Positions 27,718 to 38,039 are shown, counted from the stretch's first letter. The stretch is DNA of 64,000 nucleotides from Abditibacterium sp. (GCA_030448265.1 JAUJNG010000005.1:146843-210842), one strand, 5' to 3'. Notes: generated from the sequence alone by a model not told the origin. Made by a program: numbers and translations.

Positions 27718-27799
27718 TAGATAAGCAGCGCGAAAAGCGAATTCCATCTGTAAACTTTTCAGTTCGTGGTGTTTATCGAAGCCAAGCGCGGAGATTTTT

Positions 27800-28741
27800 A
27801 TGCTCACACATCCTGGCCGGCACATCGGCGACAGTTGGTTTTTCATTGATGGCGACACGGCCCACTGTTTTTATCTCGCCTGTCCGCTTGGCGTTCCGCG
27901 CCACTCCGACTGGACAATCGAACACGCCGTCAGCCGCGACCTGACCGAGTGGCGACTGTGCGGCACGGTTGTGCACAAAGGTGGCATGGGTGAATGGGAT
28001 AGCGGCTGCATCGCCACCGGCTCAGTTCTGCGGCACGAGGAGCGATTCTGGATGGCTTACACCGGCAATTGGAGCGGGCCGCAGCCTGGCGTGGGCCTCG
28101 CGGTTTCGGACGATTTGCATCACTGGCAAAAAATCTCCGGCGGGCCGTTTACCAGCATTGATGAGCGATTCTACGAACCTGTGAGCCGCGAATGGCGCCA
28201 CATACCACAGTGGCGCGACCCGTTTTTGTTCCGTCATGACGACTGGATTTACCATTACGTCTGCGCCACGCGGCGCGATGGGCCGCCGCGCCATCGCGGG
28301 ACGCTGGGCACGGCGCGCACGCGCGATATGAAGAGTTGGGAAGTCGTGCCGCCGCCGCAAATCGAGCCGGTCGTCGAAGAACTGGAATGCCCGCAGCTTC
28401 TCCGCGCCGGCGACGGTCTTTATCACCTGGTTTTCTTCGCCCTGCCGCAATGGTTCGCATCTCACGAAGCGGCGGGCGGAGATGCCCCGACTTCCTATGC
28501 GATGGTGGCGCCTTCTCCCTTTGGCCCTTTTCGCTTGGTGGGCGACGGGCGCGTGCTGCCGCTCGATTATCCCGTTCAACCCCTGGCGGCGCAGGTCGTT
28601 CGCTGGAAAGAGGGGCCTTATTTGATTGGAACTTTGCCCGACGACCACAAGGGCGACTCACTGTGTGATCCAATTCCGCTGGAGTTCACCGCAGCAGGGG
28701 TGAAAGTGAGGCGCCCTACCTCAACCGGCATTGAAATTTAG
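27800..28741 (+). CDS. Five-bladed beta-propeller glycosidase, GH32/GH43 superfamily
   Basis: A 313-residue protein. The three expected acidic residues are visible: Asp11 in GRHIGDSW, Asp140 in the RDP motif of PQWRDPFLF, and Glu196 in the EC-type motif EELECPQLL. Blades show regular motifs such as AVSRDLTEW, SDDLHHW and TRDMKSW, where a day- or cost-like disc edge gives xxDLxxW repeats, typical of GH32/GH43/GH62 enzymes. Without a signal peptide it is cytoplasmic. It might act on fructosides or arabinosides; sequence alone does not decide. It diverges from the GH13-GH42 operon and is followed by a regulator. Confidence 0.8.
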   Translation: MLTHPGRHIGDSWFFIDGDTAHCFYLACPLGVPRHSDWTIEHAVSRDLTEWRLCGTVVHKGGMGEWDSGCIATGSVLRHEERFWMAYTGNWSGPQPGVGLAVSDDLHHWQKISGGPFTSIDERFYEPVSREWRHIPQWRDPFLFRHDDWIYHYVCATRRDGPPRHRGTLGTARTRDMKSWEVVPPPQIEPVVEELECPQLLRAGDGLYHLVFFALPQWFASHEAAGGDAPTSYAMVAPSPFGPFRLVGDGRVLPLDYPVQPLAAQVVRWKEGPYLIGTLPDDHKGDSLCDPIPLEFTAAGVKVRRPTSTGIEI

Positions 28742-28801
28742 ACGGACGGAAGCGGGGCGAAACGGCCTGCCAAAGCCCCTTTTTGCGCCTCAAAAATGGT
28801 G

Positions 28802-28865
28802 CTTGAAAAAAATTGTGTCTATAAACTTGAAAAAATGTTTGAAATATCGCTAAAGTGGGTATAAT
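28802..28865 (+). promoter_or_regulatory. Promoter of the GntR-type regulator with direct repeats
   Basis: A perfect -10 TATAAT (28860-28865) with TTGAAA (28839-28844) 15 bases before it. Upstream, CTTGAAAAAA occurs twice (28802-28811 and 28826-28835), 24 bp apart, and GTCTATA lies between. These could be operator sites for autoregulation. The gene start 30 bp downstream has GAGG eight bases before the ATG. Confidence 0.6.
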
Positions 28866-28894
28866 GAATTCACTTCCCTATTGAGGCCGTTTTT

Positions 28895-30139
28895 ATGGAC
28901 ACGCTTTCCCCTGCGCCCACCCGCTCGTCGCTCTATGGACAGCTCACGGCTGATTTCCGTGAGCGCATTTTGAGCGGCGAGCTCAAGCCAGGCGAAAAAC
29001 TGCCCTCGTTCACCGAGATGCGGGAGCAACACCGCGTGAGCCAGGCGACGCTCAACCGTGTTCACGGCCTGCTGGAAGCCGAGGGTTTGATTTCGCGGCG
29101 GCGCGGCGCGGGCACTTTTGTCTGCGATCATCAAGGCCAGCCCGTCTCCGGCGGCGTCAATGGCCACTCGGCGGCGGTGAGCTTTCTCTCCAATGCCGTG
29201 GTGATTTTGACGCCCTTTGGCAAACCGACCGGCTCGCATCGTTCGAGCGGCTGGCTCGAATGGATCGCCCAGGGCGCAAGCGAAGCGGTGCAGCAAGCCG
29301 GAATGCACGCGGTTTCGCTCCATCCTGAGATCACTGACGTTGAAATCGAGCGTTTAATCGCCGAGAAACCCTTTGGGGCATTGATTCCGGCCAACTTATC
29401 GGATTCGCTGACGCCTTTGAATCTCTTGCGAAAGTTGCGGGCGCATGGCATCGCGGTGGTAGCATTTGGCAGCGCTCCGACTCTCGAAGAGTGCGACCAC
29501 GTTTTTAGCAACCACGAAAGCGGAGCGTATCAATTGACCCGCTTGCTTTTGGAGCGCGGCAAACAACGCATCGTGAATGTGCAGCCCATTGGTCTGAGCG
29601 AAGTGTGGCTCGTTCAACGCCAGCTGGGTTATGAGCGCGCGATGACAGAAGCGGGATTGGAAGCGGAGCCTGCACTGCGGATTCCGTCCTTGAAATCGCT
29701 TCTCTCGACGCAATTGAATGTGAAAAAAGGGCTTCAGAATTTTGAATCACACACTGAGATTCTGGCCGAAGACCGCGAGATTTTCGAGGCGCAGGTGCGC
29801 GCGCTCGCTGGATATTTCGTTGAGGCTTTCACCGCAGCCCGTCCGGTCGAAGGTTTTTTGGCCACGACCGACCGCGATACTTTCACCCTCGCCGCCATCT
29901 GCCGTTTGTTCGGCAAAGACCCCAGCCGCGATGCCCTCATCGCGGGCTACGACAACTATTTCGCCGACTGCGAAGAATACGCCGTTGCGCCTTTTGTTCC
30001 GGTGGCAACGGTCGATAAAAACAACCGCGCCCTGGGCGCCGCGATGGTGCAGCTGCTGCTCGACCGCGTAAACGGACATCTCGACGAGGCGCCTCAAACC
30101 CGCGTTATCGAACCCAGGCTGGTCGTCACCGCCGCGTAA
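28895..30139 (+). CDS. GntR-family repressor with LacI-type sugar-binding domain
   Basis: A 414-residue regulator. The N-terminal 70 residues form a GntR winged helix (SLYGQLTADFRERILSGELK, PGEKLPSFTEMREQHRVSQA, TLNRVHGLLEAEGLISRRRG). The rest is a periplasmic-binding-protein-like effector domain (IPANLSDSLTPLNLL, NHESGAYQLTRLLLERGK, ATTDRDTFTLAAICRLFG, ATVDKNNRALGAAMVQLLL). This is the AraR-type architecture: it should bind DNA upstream of sugar genes and release it on binding a sugar. Its position between three glycosidases and the secreted glycan enzymes downstream marks it as the regulator of this region. The sugar is not known. Confidence 0.92.
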   Translation: MDTLSPAPTRSSLYGQLTADFRERILSGELKPGEKLPSFTEMREQHRVSQATLNRVHGLLEAEGLISRRRGAGTFVCDHQGQPVSGGVNGHSAAVSFLSNAVVILTPFGKPTGSHRSSGWLEWIAQGASEAVQQAGMHAVSLHPEITDVEIERLIAEKPFGALIPANLSDSLTPLNLLRKLRAHGIAVVAFGSAPTLEECDHVFSNHESGAYQLTRLLLERGKQRIVNVQPIGLSEVWLVQRQLGYERAMTEAGLEAEPALRIPSLKSLLSTQLNVKKGLQNFESHTEILAEDREIFEAQVRALAGYFVEAFTAARPVEGFLATTDRDTFTLAAICRLFGKDPSRDALIAGYDNYFADCEEYAVAPFVPVATVDKNNRALGAAMVQLLLDRVNGHLDEAPQTRVIEPRLVVTAA

Positions 30140-30194
30140 CGATGCCAATGGCATCACATAATTTTTGTCCATCGAGACATCACAAAGGAAAATC

Positions 30195-30917
30195 ATGCGT
30201 CACTCCATCGGAAAGAAGGGTTTCACCCTCATCGAACTCTTGGTCGTTATAGCCATTATCGCAATCCTCGCGGCCATTCTGTTTCCCGTCTTCGGACGGG
30301 CGCGCGAAAACGCGCGCAAAACCTCGTGCTTGTCGAATTTGAAGCAGATCGGTTTGGGGGTTATGCAATATACGCAGGACAATGACGAGAAATATCCGTT
30401 ACGCAATAACGGGAATAACAACACCCAGCGCATTCAGGCAGTCACTCCAAGCGCGCCCCCTAATTACTGGGAGGCTTTAGCACCTTATTTGAAAAGCACA
30501 CAAGTGCTTCAGTGCCCGTCGGACGCAACCACTGCGGCACCTCCAGTCGATTCGCGCCAAAGCTACACTTTGAACGGACAGGTGTTCTTCAGTGACTTCG
30601 CAGGTGGCACTGGACATCTGGCGGCAGTTCCGGCTCCGGCTTTGGTGGTTTTGAATTTCGATTGGCTTAAAAACGACTCGCCGCGCTATGTGTGGGCCGA
30701 CGATATCAATTGGGCGATACGTCCCGCGCAGAATACGAACCCCACGGCGCTCCGCCAACGTCAGGCTTTGAACCGCCATCTCGAACGCGGCAACTATCTG
30801 CTGGCCGATGGGCACGCCAAATCCTACCGCCTGGATCAGGTGGACTTAGCCTTTAACACCAGAACCCGTTTGCGCGCAGGCAGACAAGTTTCTTTTAGTT
30901 TTAATACCGAATCCTAA
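30195..30917 (+). CDS. Type IV pilin-like protein with H-x-G (DUF1559-like) domain
   Basis: Encodes 240 residues from ATG 30195, with AAAGGAA five bases upstream. The prepilin leader ends KKG and is followed by [19 protein letters not shown], the class III signal and N-terminal helix of pseudopilins, cut after the Gly. Next come [27 protein letters not shown] and [20 protein letters not shown], with a C-terminal [12 protein letters not shown] as in the family found in great numbers in Planctomycetes and Armatimonadota. Its function is unclear; these may be minor pseudopilins for a type II-like system. No secretion ATPase lies nearby. It follows the regulator by 55 bp. Confidence 0.92.
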   Translation: MRHSIGKKGFTLIELLVVIAIIAILAAILFPVFGRARENARKTSCLSNLKQIGLGVMQYTQDNDEKYPLRNNGNNNTQRIQAVTPSAPPNYWEALAPYLKSTQVLQCPSDATTAAPPVDSRQSYTLNGQVFFSDFAGGTGHLAAVPAPALVVLNFDWLKNDSPRYVWADDINWAIRPAQNTNPTALRQRQALNRHLERGNYLLADGHAKSYRLDQVDLAFNTRTRLRAGRQVSFSFNTES

Positions 30918-31043
30918 CCCGTCTGACACTCACCATTTCCTTACCGAATCGGCGATTCGTGAACCAATGGTGTGGGTTTAAGCAAACCGTCTGGGTTTTC
31001 TGAAGCTGAACGGCAGAGGGGACGGAAGGCTTGGCTTGGCTAA

Positions 31044-31063
31044 CGGTGGCTTATCGCTGCCAC
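31044..31063 (+). terminator. Hairpin downstream of the pilin-like gene
   Basis: GGTGGC pairs with GCCACC around an eight-base loop, followed by a short TTT. It is a weak candidate for a terminator; the long palindrome 23 bp further on may serve instead. Confidence 0.4.
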
Positions 31064-31085
31064 CTTTAGCGTAAGGTGAAAATGA

Positions 31086-31137
31086 AGATAATACGCCTCG
31101 AAAACTTCGTTCTTTAAGTTTTCGAGGCGTATTATCT
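31086..31137. repeat. Perfect 22-bp inverted repeat
   Basis: The arms 31086-31107 and 31116-31137 match perfectly (AGATAATACGCCTCGAAAAC and complement) with an eight-base loop. It lies between the pilin-like gene and the secreted glycosidase, about 150 bp before the latter's ATG. Confidence 0.92.
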
Positions 31138-31289
31138 CGTCCCACACTTCCTGAAATCGTCCCGTCCGGTTGCGCCACGGCGAGTGTTGCTTGAATCGGC
31201 TGCGATTTAGTCATAAGTTCCCCTTTTCCCGCTTGTGCCAGGCAATAGGTTCTATTTGCAGCACAACAATTCGGGTTTTTGTGAGAAAA

Positions 31290-32666
31290 ATGAAGACATC
31301 TTCGAAATTGACGGCTCCGTGCCGTCTCTCTGGTTTTGCGCCGATGACTGTTGCCGGTTTGTTGCTGGCAACGACGGCTCCCCTTTTCGCGGCTCCCGTG
31401 ACGGCCAAACAAGCGGACGCATTTGTCGATTCCATCGGCGTCAACATCCATCTGGGTTACGACAATGCCGGAAATCCTTACCAGAATTTCCCGTTGGTCA
31501 AGGCGCGCTTGCAGGAGATGGGGATTCGTCACACCCGCGATGGTTTTGAAAGTCCGAGTTTCAAGAAATTCGTCAAAGACCGGCACAACGATCTGGGCCG
31601 GTCGGGAATTAAAGGGATGTTCATCGCCGGAGGCAAATACCGCGACAATGGCGTGGAGAAAATCCTCACGCCCGCTCAGGTTTTGCAGGCGGCGGACATG
31701 ATGCCGGATGCCGTTGAAGCCATCGAAGGCCAAAACGAAATCCTCAACATTTATGTGAAATGGAACGATGCCAAACGCGACGCGGCCCGCAAGTATCACC
31801 AGGATTTATTCGCAGCAGTCAAGGCTTCCGAAGCCTGGAAAAATACGCCCGTTATCGGCCCCACCGCCGTTGGCAATAAAGGCTACGAGGCGCTGGGCGA
31901 CCTGAGCGCGTTCATGGATTTCGGCAACGCCCACGCTTATCCGTTGGGGCCAGCGCCCGCCGTGCCCAAATCGGGCTACTTCAACGAGATGATCGGCGCG
32001 AACTTTGTTTCGCCAGGCAAACGACTCTTCGTGACGGAAACCGGCTATACCACCGGCACCAGGGACGACGGCAATCAGCGCGTCAGCCCTGCGGCGGCGG
32101 GAAAATATGCGCCTCGACTTTACCTCGAAAACTTCAATCGGGGCATTTTGCGCTCTTACTGGTATGAGTTGGCCGATCAGGGCACCAACGGTTCGCAGGA
32201 AGCCACGTTTGGGCTGGTGGACAAAAATTTCGGTTACAAACCGCAGGGCGCGGCGATTCGCAACCTGACCACGCTTCTCAAAGACGCGACTTTCAACTCT
32301 GAGACACGAAAGTGGGAATCGCCCGCCTTCACGCCCAAAGCTCTGGATTACACGCTGAGCGGCGACACCGCCAACGTCCACTCGACTTTGCTGCAAAAAA
32401 GCAACGGCAAGTTCTATCTGTGTTTGTGGCAGGAAGTCAGTTCCTACGACATCGCCAACGATGTCGAGGCCGATATCAACAATCCCGACGTGGCGGTGAC
32501 GTTAAATCTGAACACGCCGGTTGCGGCGGCGGTGTCTTATCTGCCGACTTCCGGCACCACACCCACGCCCCTCACCATTTCCAATGACCAGATTCAGTTG
32601 AGCGTGCCGGACGAGGTTCTCATCGTGGAATTGACGCCGATAGAGGCCAAAACTTCAACCAAATGA
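31290..32666 (+). CDS. Secreted clan GH-A glycosidase (GH39/GH5-like)
   Basis: Encodes 458 residues from ATG 31290, with a signal peptide ending near PLFAAPVTAK. The domain begins VDSIGVNIHLGYDNAGNPYQ. Glu150 in EGQNEILN suits the acid/base (the NE motif of clan A) and Glu250 in VTETGYTTG the nucleophile. Spacing and YW-rich segments (RSYWYELADQG, FGLVDKNFGYKPQGAAIRNL) resemble GH39/GH5-like beta-glycosidases with a C-terminal beta domain (LCLWQEVSSYDI). It should act outside the cytoplasm on plant or microbial polysaccharide. The next gene starts just after it and makes a CBM9-like protein, possibly a partner. Confidence 0.8.
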   Translation: MKTSSKLTAPCRLSGFAPMTVAGLLLATTAPLFAAPVTAKQADAFVDSIGVNIHLGYDNAGNPYQNFPLVKARLQEMGIRHTRDGFESPSFKKFVKDRHNDLGRSGIKGMFIAGGKYRDNGVEKILTPAQVLQAADMMPDAVEAIEGQNEILNIYVKWNDAKRDAARKYHQDLFAAVKASEAWKNTPVIGPTAVGNKGYEALGDLSAFMDFGNAHAYPLGPAPAVPKSGYFNEMIGANFVSPGKRLFVTETGYTTGTRDDGNQRVSPAAAGKYAPRLYLENFNRGILRSYWYELADQGTNGSQEATFGLVDKNFGYKPQGAAIRNLTTLLKDATFNSETRKWESPAFTPKALDYTLSGDTANVHSTLLQKSNGKFYLCLWQEVSSYDIANDVEADINNPDVAVTLNLNTPVAAAVSYLPTSGTTPTPLTISNDQIQLSVPDEVLIVELTPIEAKTSTK

Positions 32667-32725
32667 TGGGCGGCGTTGGCTCACTGCATCAGAGACCATT
32701 TTGTAACGGTTTCTACCGTCCAACG

Positions 32726-33580
32726 ATGAAATCCTGTTCGTTCCCCAATCTTGGACGCGCTTTTTGCTTTTTGCTTTGCGGCGCGTCTTTCGCCGCGCCA
32801 ATTTGCGCCCAAAATGCTCCGCTTCAAAGCGTTGTTTCGACGCAGCGTTTGCCGGTGTGGGAAATTCGCAAGTCCACTAAAACGCCCCACATTTCTGCCG
32901 ACTCCAGTGATCCGGCCTGGGAAGGTGCCGCCCGACTCGATGCGCTCTCTTTGGGGCTGGGTGACGGCTCCAAAGGATTATCGCCGCTTCCTACCCAAGT
33001 TTTGGCGCAATGGGACGACAAGTTTCTTTATGTGCGCTTCATTTGCGAGGACAGCGAGATTTACACGCCCTTTGAAAAGCGCGACGAGCCGATTTATCAG
33101 GGCGATTGCGCCGAAATTTTCCTTGATATTGTGGGCGATGGTCGCCAAGTCGTCGAACTTCAACTCGCGCCCAATGGCGGGGTTTTCGACCAACAGATTT
33201 TGCTCACAGCCGAAGCCAAATCGGACGAAAATCTGGTGTTGACGAATGACGTTCTGGCGCGCGATTTCTGGATGGATTTGGGTTGGAACATGACGGAGAT
33301 GAAAACCGCAACCAGCCGGAGCAGAGGGCGCTGGATCGCCGATTTCGCGCTGCCCGCCGAAGCGGTCTTGCGACGGCGCGGCCTCAAAACTTTCGCTCCA
33401 ATGACGCTGCGCGCCAATTTTCTGCGTTACGATTGGGCGCCCGATAACACCGACGCCTGGGGCCTCAAGGACGCGACGGGCCAGAAACGCCGCCTCAACG
33501 CGCACAACTGGGCGCCGGTCAAGCACGGCAGCCCGCACATTTCGCCCGCCGCGATGGGTTTTTTGCGGTTGGTGCCTTAA
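32726..33580 (+). CDS. Secreted CBM9-like carbohydrate-binding protein
   Basis: Encodes 284 residues from ATG 32726 with a signal peptide (MKSCSFPNLGRAFCFLLCGA, cut near ICAQ). The body resembles carbohydrate-binding family 9 modules: ISADSSDPAWEGAARLD, LAQWDDKFLYVRFICEDSEI, EPIYQGDCAEIFLDIVG, ELQLAPNGGVFDQQI, and the segment RWIADFALPAEAV. CBM9-like domains bind the reducing ends of glucans. An ATG at 32663 overlaps the previous stop (ATGA) but would put the signal peptide after 21 polar residues. A palindromic element follows four bases after the stop. Confidence 0.8.
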   Translation: MKSCSFPNLGRAFCFLLCGASFAAPICAQNAPLQSVVSTQRLPVWEIRKSTKTPHISADSSDPAWEGAARLDALSLGLGDGSKGLSPLPTQVLAQWDDKFLYVRFICEDSEIYTPFEKRDEPIYQGDCAEIFLDIVGDGRQVVELQLAPNGGVFDQQILLTAEAKSDENLVLTNDVLARDFWMDLGWNMTEMKTATSRSRGRWIADFALPAEAVLRRRGLKTFAPMTLRANFLRYDWAPDNTDAWGLKDATGQKRRLNAHNWAPVKHGSPHISPAAMGFLRLVP

Positions 33581-33583
33581 AAG

Positions 33584-33690
33584 CCAGCGAATAAATTCGC
33601 CGCAAAGGAAGGCGAAACCTGCCTTCGCAGGTCGGGGCATCAGTCCGCGCAGGCGGACTTCGCTTCCCTTTGCGGCGAATTTATTCGCTG
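33584..33690 (+). repeat. Cloverleaf palindromic element, copy 4
   Basis: The outer stem CCAGCGAATAAATTCGCCGC (33584 on) pairs with 33664-33690; the inner hairpins AACCTGC/GCAGGT and GTCCGC-GCAG-GCGGAC (33643-33658) are in the same order as copies 1 and 3. It fills the gap between the CBM9-like and LamG genes. Confidence 0.95.
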
Positions 33691-33709
33691 CAAAACCCTT
33701 TCAAAACTC

Positions 33710-36700
33710 ATGAATCATCCCTTCTCTTTTTCACCTTCCATGCGCCCGCGACAACTCCGCGTTGTCGGCGCCTGTGTTTTAGGCGGCGCCCTTTTAATTG
33801 CCGGCGCCTGCAACGTGCAGAGCCAGCCGCAGGGCGCGCCGCTTCCGCTTGTCGGGCACTGGAAACTCGACTCCGCCGCCGGCGACACGCTTCTCGATAG
33901 CGGCCCCAATAAATTGAACGGCAAAACCGGCGGCGCGGGCGTGGTCGAAGGCCAGAGCGGAAAGGCGCTCGAATTCCGCGACGGCAATGCCGCGCGCGTG
34001 GGCGACAACACGCTTTTGCGCGGCGGCGACAAATTCACGCTCTCGCTGTGGATCAAACTCAACCAAAAGCCGACCTATGATATGGGACTTATCGCCAAAC
34101 GCGACAGTAACTCGTCGTCGCCCTTCATTTTGTCGCTCACCAAAGCGGGAAAGCTCGGTTTTGAAGGTTTCGACGGCTCCAGTTGGGTCGGATTGTGGCC
34201 CGAAGGCGGCACCGTGCCCGTCGGCGAATGGGCGCACGTCGCGCTTTCGTATCAGGCGGGCGGCGAAGCGACGCTTTATCTCAACGGCAAGCGCGTGGCG
34301 TCGCGCAAGGTCGAGCGCGCTCTGGCGGGCAACGACCAGGGAATGCTCATCGGCAAAGACGCCTTTCGCGGCAGCTTTTCGGGCGCCATTGACGAGGTGC
34401 AAATCTTCGCGGCGGCATTGACTTCGGCTCAAATCGCGGCGCTGGCGGCGGGCGAAACGCTGCCGACGCGCGCTGCGACCACAGCCGATTTCGCGGCGCC
34501 GATGCACGTCGTAGAACTGGTTTTGGGCCGCTACGATTTACCGCGCGCCAACACCGAAGGTCTGGGCCGCACCCGCCACACCGCCGAGCGCGCCCCTGGC
34601 CCCAACGCCGTGGATTGGCCGCAGATGACGTGGCGCGACTCCAAAGGCCAGACTCAAACCGTCTTCCAAAAGGGCGCGACCCAGAAAATTGATGCGCCCC
34701 TGCGCGACGGCGATGCCACGCGCGGCTTTTTCCAGAAACCCGACGACGAAGCCGTTTTGCCTGGCAATCACTGGTTTCGCCCGCTGCAATGGCTGTGGGG
34801 ACGGCGCTACGTTTATTCCGCCGACCGCACCGCGCGTTCGCTTTCCGACGAGTTTGAAATCTGGACTTTTCCCGTCAAAATCAGCGGCCCGATTGGGAGC
34901 GTCGTCCTCAAAAACGATGGCAAAGAGATTTACAATCGCAGCGAAAAACTCGAATCGCTGACGCTGCTTTTGCCGCAAAACGAAGCGGGCAAACCGTATG
35001 AAATCTCGGTCAACGGCGCGCCGTTTCAGAAGTTCGATGCCGGACTCGCGCCGGTTGTGCCAGGCGATCCCAAGGAACTGCCGCTTGCCGTCAGCTTCTC
35101 GTTTGCGGGCGGCGTGACGGTCAAGAATCTGGAGCGGCCCGCGTCTTTCCCTTATCAAAACGAGTGGGACGCCACGCTCGCGGCGATGAAAAACGGCGCA
35201 GAGCAGGAGAAATTCGCGCGCACTCCCGCCACGCCCCTGTCGGGTTTTAATCGCTATCTCGGCCTGGATGTGCCGCGCTCGCCGCTTGAGATTTACACCG
35301 TTTCGCTCACGCACGGCATGAGCGGCGGGCATTTCATGCGAAGCGAACACAAGCCCTTCGCCGACAACGCCAAAACCGACGCCAAAGCCCGTTTCGAGGG
35401 CGGCGCCGAAGAATACGCGCGCTTTTTGAAGGACACCGGCTACGATCTGGTCTATGAAATGTCCGGCAATGGCTCCTTCGACGCGCAGGGCGAGCGCTCC
35501 TACGAAACTCTGGCGCGGGCGCTGCGCGGACAAAATATCCGGCTCGGCATCACGCCCAACGCCGATTGGAAGCGCCCGTTTCTGGCGCATCCCAACCTCG
35601 CGTTTTTCGCGCTCAATTTGCCCGACTACCGCGCGCCGCTTTACCGCGACGTGCAGCTTCTAGGGCAGCGCATGAACGCTCTCGGCAACTTCGAGGGCAT
35701 CTCGATTGGCGCCGACAACGCCGCCTACGAATCGTTCTGGGCCTGGGCGCCGCCCGAACCTGGCCGTCCCTGGGGCGAAGCGTTCGTCAATTTCGCAAGC
35801 GAAGGCAAACCGACGTTGCAGCGTCCGCTTTCGTGGCCCGAACCCAAAAGTCTGGGCGGCGATGCGAGCGTGAAAGATTTTCAGGATTACATCGCGCGCT
35901 ACAACAAGGGTTTCGAGCAATACGGCTACTTCGACCGCGCCCTGCGCGCCATCAACCCGCGCCTTTCGGCCACGACCGGCAGTTTCGGCTCCAGCCCTGG
36001 CGTGGGCGGGCGCGGCGGTTATCCCTGGGCCACCATTCCCGCCAAAAACCTGTTTTCCGGCCTGAGCGTAATGCAGGCTTACGACTGGAACGAAGTCGCG
36101 TCCAGCAAACCGCTCCACAACGTCGCGCTGCTCGACCGCGCGCGTTCCTATTATCCCGACAAGGAACTGCGCGCTTTAGTGGATGATTTCGGCCTCTTTT
36201 TCGGGCGCGAAGCGCGCCAGCGCGCCTATGCGCTCTCCCTGACGCGCGGCATCGACACCATCGGCACGCAGTTTTTGGCGAGTCCCTACAACGCCAAACC
36301 CCACGTTTACGCCGAGCAAAAAGAACTCTACGACTTCATCAAGTCGCGCGGCGGAGCCTGGAAAAACACCCGTCCCGACGCGCAAATTGGCGTGCTTTAC
36401 GTCAACGAACAGGCGCTGCTTCGCAAGCCGAATCAAGAAGGCAATCCCAAAGATGATGTTTTGCTCCAAGGCTCGCACGAAGGCAAAACCACCGAAGCGT
36501 TGATTGTGGCGCACGCGGCGGGCTTTCCGGCCAAAATCGTCACGCCCGACGAACTCAAACGTGGTCTTCCGGCTTCGATGAAGGCTCTGCTATTGGTCGG
36601 GCTGAACCGCGAAGACGCCTCGTGGAATTGGAGTGATGGGCTTGGAAGTCGATTTGAACCGTTTCACCGCAAACGGCGGGAAAATTTTGCGCGATTCGCA

Positions 36701-37841
36701 GTCGGTCAGCCCCGTCGAAAGCGTGGAAACCGGCCTCAAAATCCGCGCCTACATCGCGCAGGGCGCGGGCACGGCGGGCAGCGAGGACAAGATGCCGCAG
36801 ATTTTGGAACGCAATGGGGAAAACATCGCTTTGCTCCAAAAAGCGATGGCGAGCGTGGCCGCTCCGGTCGCCAAATCGGAGTCGCCAACCATCTGGGCGA
36901 TTCCGCACACGACGGGCGACGTGCAATATGTCACCGTCGTCAACTGGGGCTACGAAAAGGGCCAGAACGCCAGCAAAGTCGTCAAACCGCAAAGCGGCGA
37001 GTTGAAATGGAACACGACACGCGCCATTTACGACGCCAAAACAGGCCAGAAAATCGCGCCCGCTAATGTCGCGAAAGTGGACTTGACCAAAGACGGCTTC
37101 GCGCTTTACGCCCTGCCTGCGCGCGAAGTGACCGCGCCCAAAATCGCAACCCAACTCGGCGCCGACGGTTTTTATAGCGCGACGGTCGATGTCAACGGAA
37201 TGCGCGGCGTGCCCGTTCAACTCCAACTGGTGCGCGGTGGCGAAGCGGCTTTGATGAGCGGCGCGAGCGGCGAGCCTATCAAGCTGCCGATTCGCGGCGA
37301 CGACCGCGGAAGCGTGCAAATCACCGCGACTGAACTTTTGAGCCAGCAAAGCGCGAGTTCAACGCTGCGAATCGCTCCCGCCGCACCCGTCGCGGCGAAT
37401 GGCGCGGCTTCGGACGGCGAAGTGAAAAAGTTTTTCGCGCGCCGTGCGCCGCTCACGCTGGCTTTGACGCCGGAACAGCAAAACGACCCCAAAATCAAGG
37501 CGCTGGCCGCGCGCATCGCCGCAGCGAGCCAAAAAGCGGGCCGCAAAGCCCTGATGGGCGAAATCAAGCCCAACGGCGTGGTTTTGTTCCCGCAGCCGCT
37601 CAAAACCTCGCAGAGTTTTCCGCAGTGGCGCACCGATGAGACCGACCTGATTCTGCTCGGCAGTTCGGGCGACAACCCGCTCATCTTCGACCAGAAGCGC
37701 GGCCATCTGCTGCCCGACGAGGAAAACGCGCTCCACGTCACCTACTCGCCGTTTGTGGGCGAATACAACGCTCTGAACGTTTTAGCGCCCGACGCGGCGG
37801 GTCTGGAGCGGCTGGCGGCGCAGATCGAAAGCACAAATTGA
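33710..37841 (+). CDS. Very large secreted LamG-glycosidase-like protein, frameshifted
   Basis: The first frame runs from ATG 33710 to about 36640. It holds a signal peptide or lipoprotein-like leader (GGALLIAGACNV), a LamG/jelly-roll lectin domain (about 45-250; VGHWKLDSAAGDTLLDSG, FTLSLWIKLNQK, ATLYLNGKRVAS, GAIDEVQIFAAALTSAQ) and a large unknown domain with barrel-like features (DTGYDLVYEMSGNGSFDAQG, LGITPNADWKRP). The second frame (about 36640-37841) continues with EVDLNRFTANGGKILRDSQS and a Gly/Ala-rich C-terminus. Deleting one T near 36646 restores one frame of about 1376 residues. Catalytic residues cannot be named. It is a likely surface or secreted glycan-active enzyme. Whether the frameshift is real is unresolved. 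Confidence 0.75.
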
Positions 37842-37972
37842 TGGACAGGGCGGCGCCAATCCCTCGTGGGCCGCGCGCCATTCCTTTTGTCGCTGGCTGT
37901 TAACGACAACGACGACGGTTACATGAAGCAGAAATTGGCGCTGGGCGAAGGAGTGCGTTTGCTGTTGCCGTA
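37842..37972 (+). pseudogene. Possible C-terminal remnant of a CBM9-like domain
   Basis: Reading one frame from about 37870 gives APFLLSLAVNDNDDGYMKQK and ends GEGVRLLLP before TAA at 37970-37972. The AVNDND pattern followed by a short C-terminus is usual near the end of CBM9-like domains. GGANPSW appears upstream in a different frame. It is too short and broken to be a functional gene. It may be the eroded 3' end of a longer gene once joined to the LamG gene. Confidence 0.4.
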
Positions 37973-38039
37973 AGTCGTAAACGAATATTGATGTTTGACG
38001 AACTAATCCGCAAGTTGCTTTCGCAGAGAAAACGTCATT

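Noticed and set aside
25970..27724. Open reading frame of 584 codons on the plus strand
   Set aside because: Antisense to the GH13 gene, whose four catalytic regions are clear on the other strand.
30978..31799. Open reading frame of 273 codons on the minus strand near the secreted glycosidase
   Set aside because: Overlaps the signal peptide and first part of the glycosidase gene and a palindrome; no recognisable protein features.
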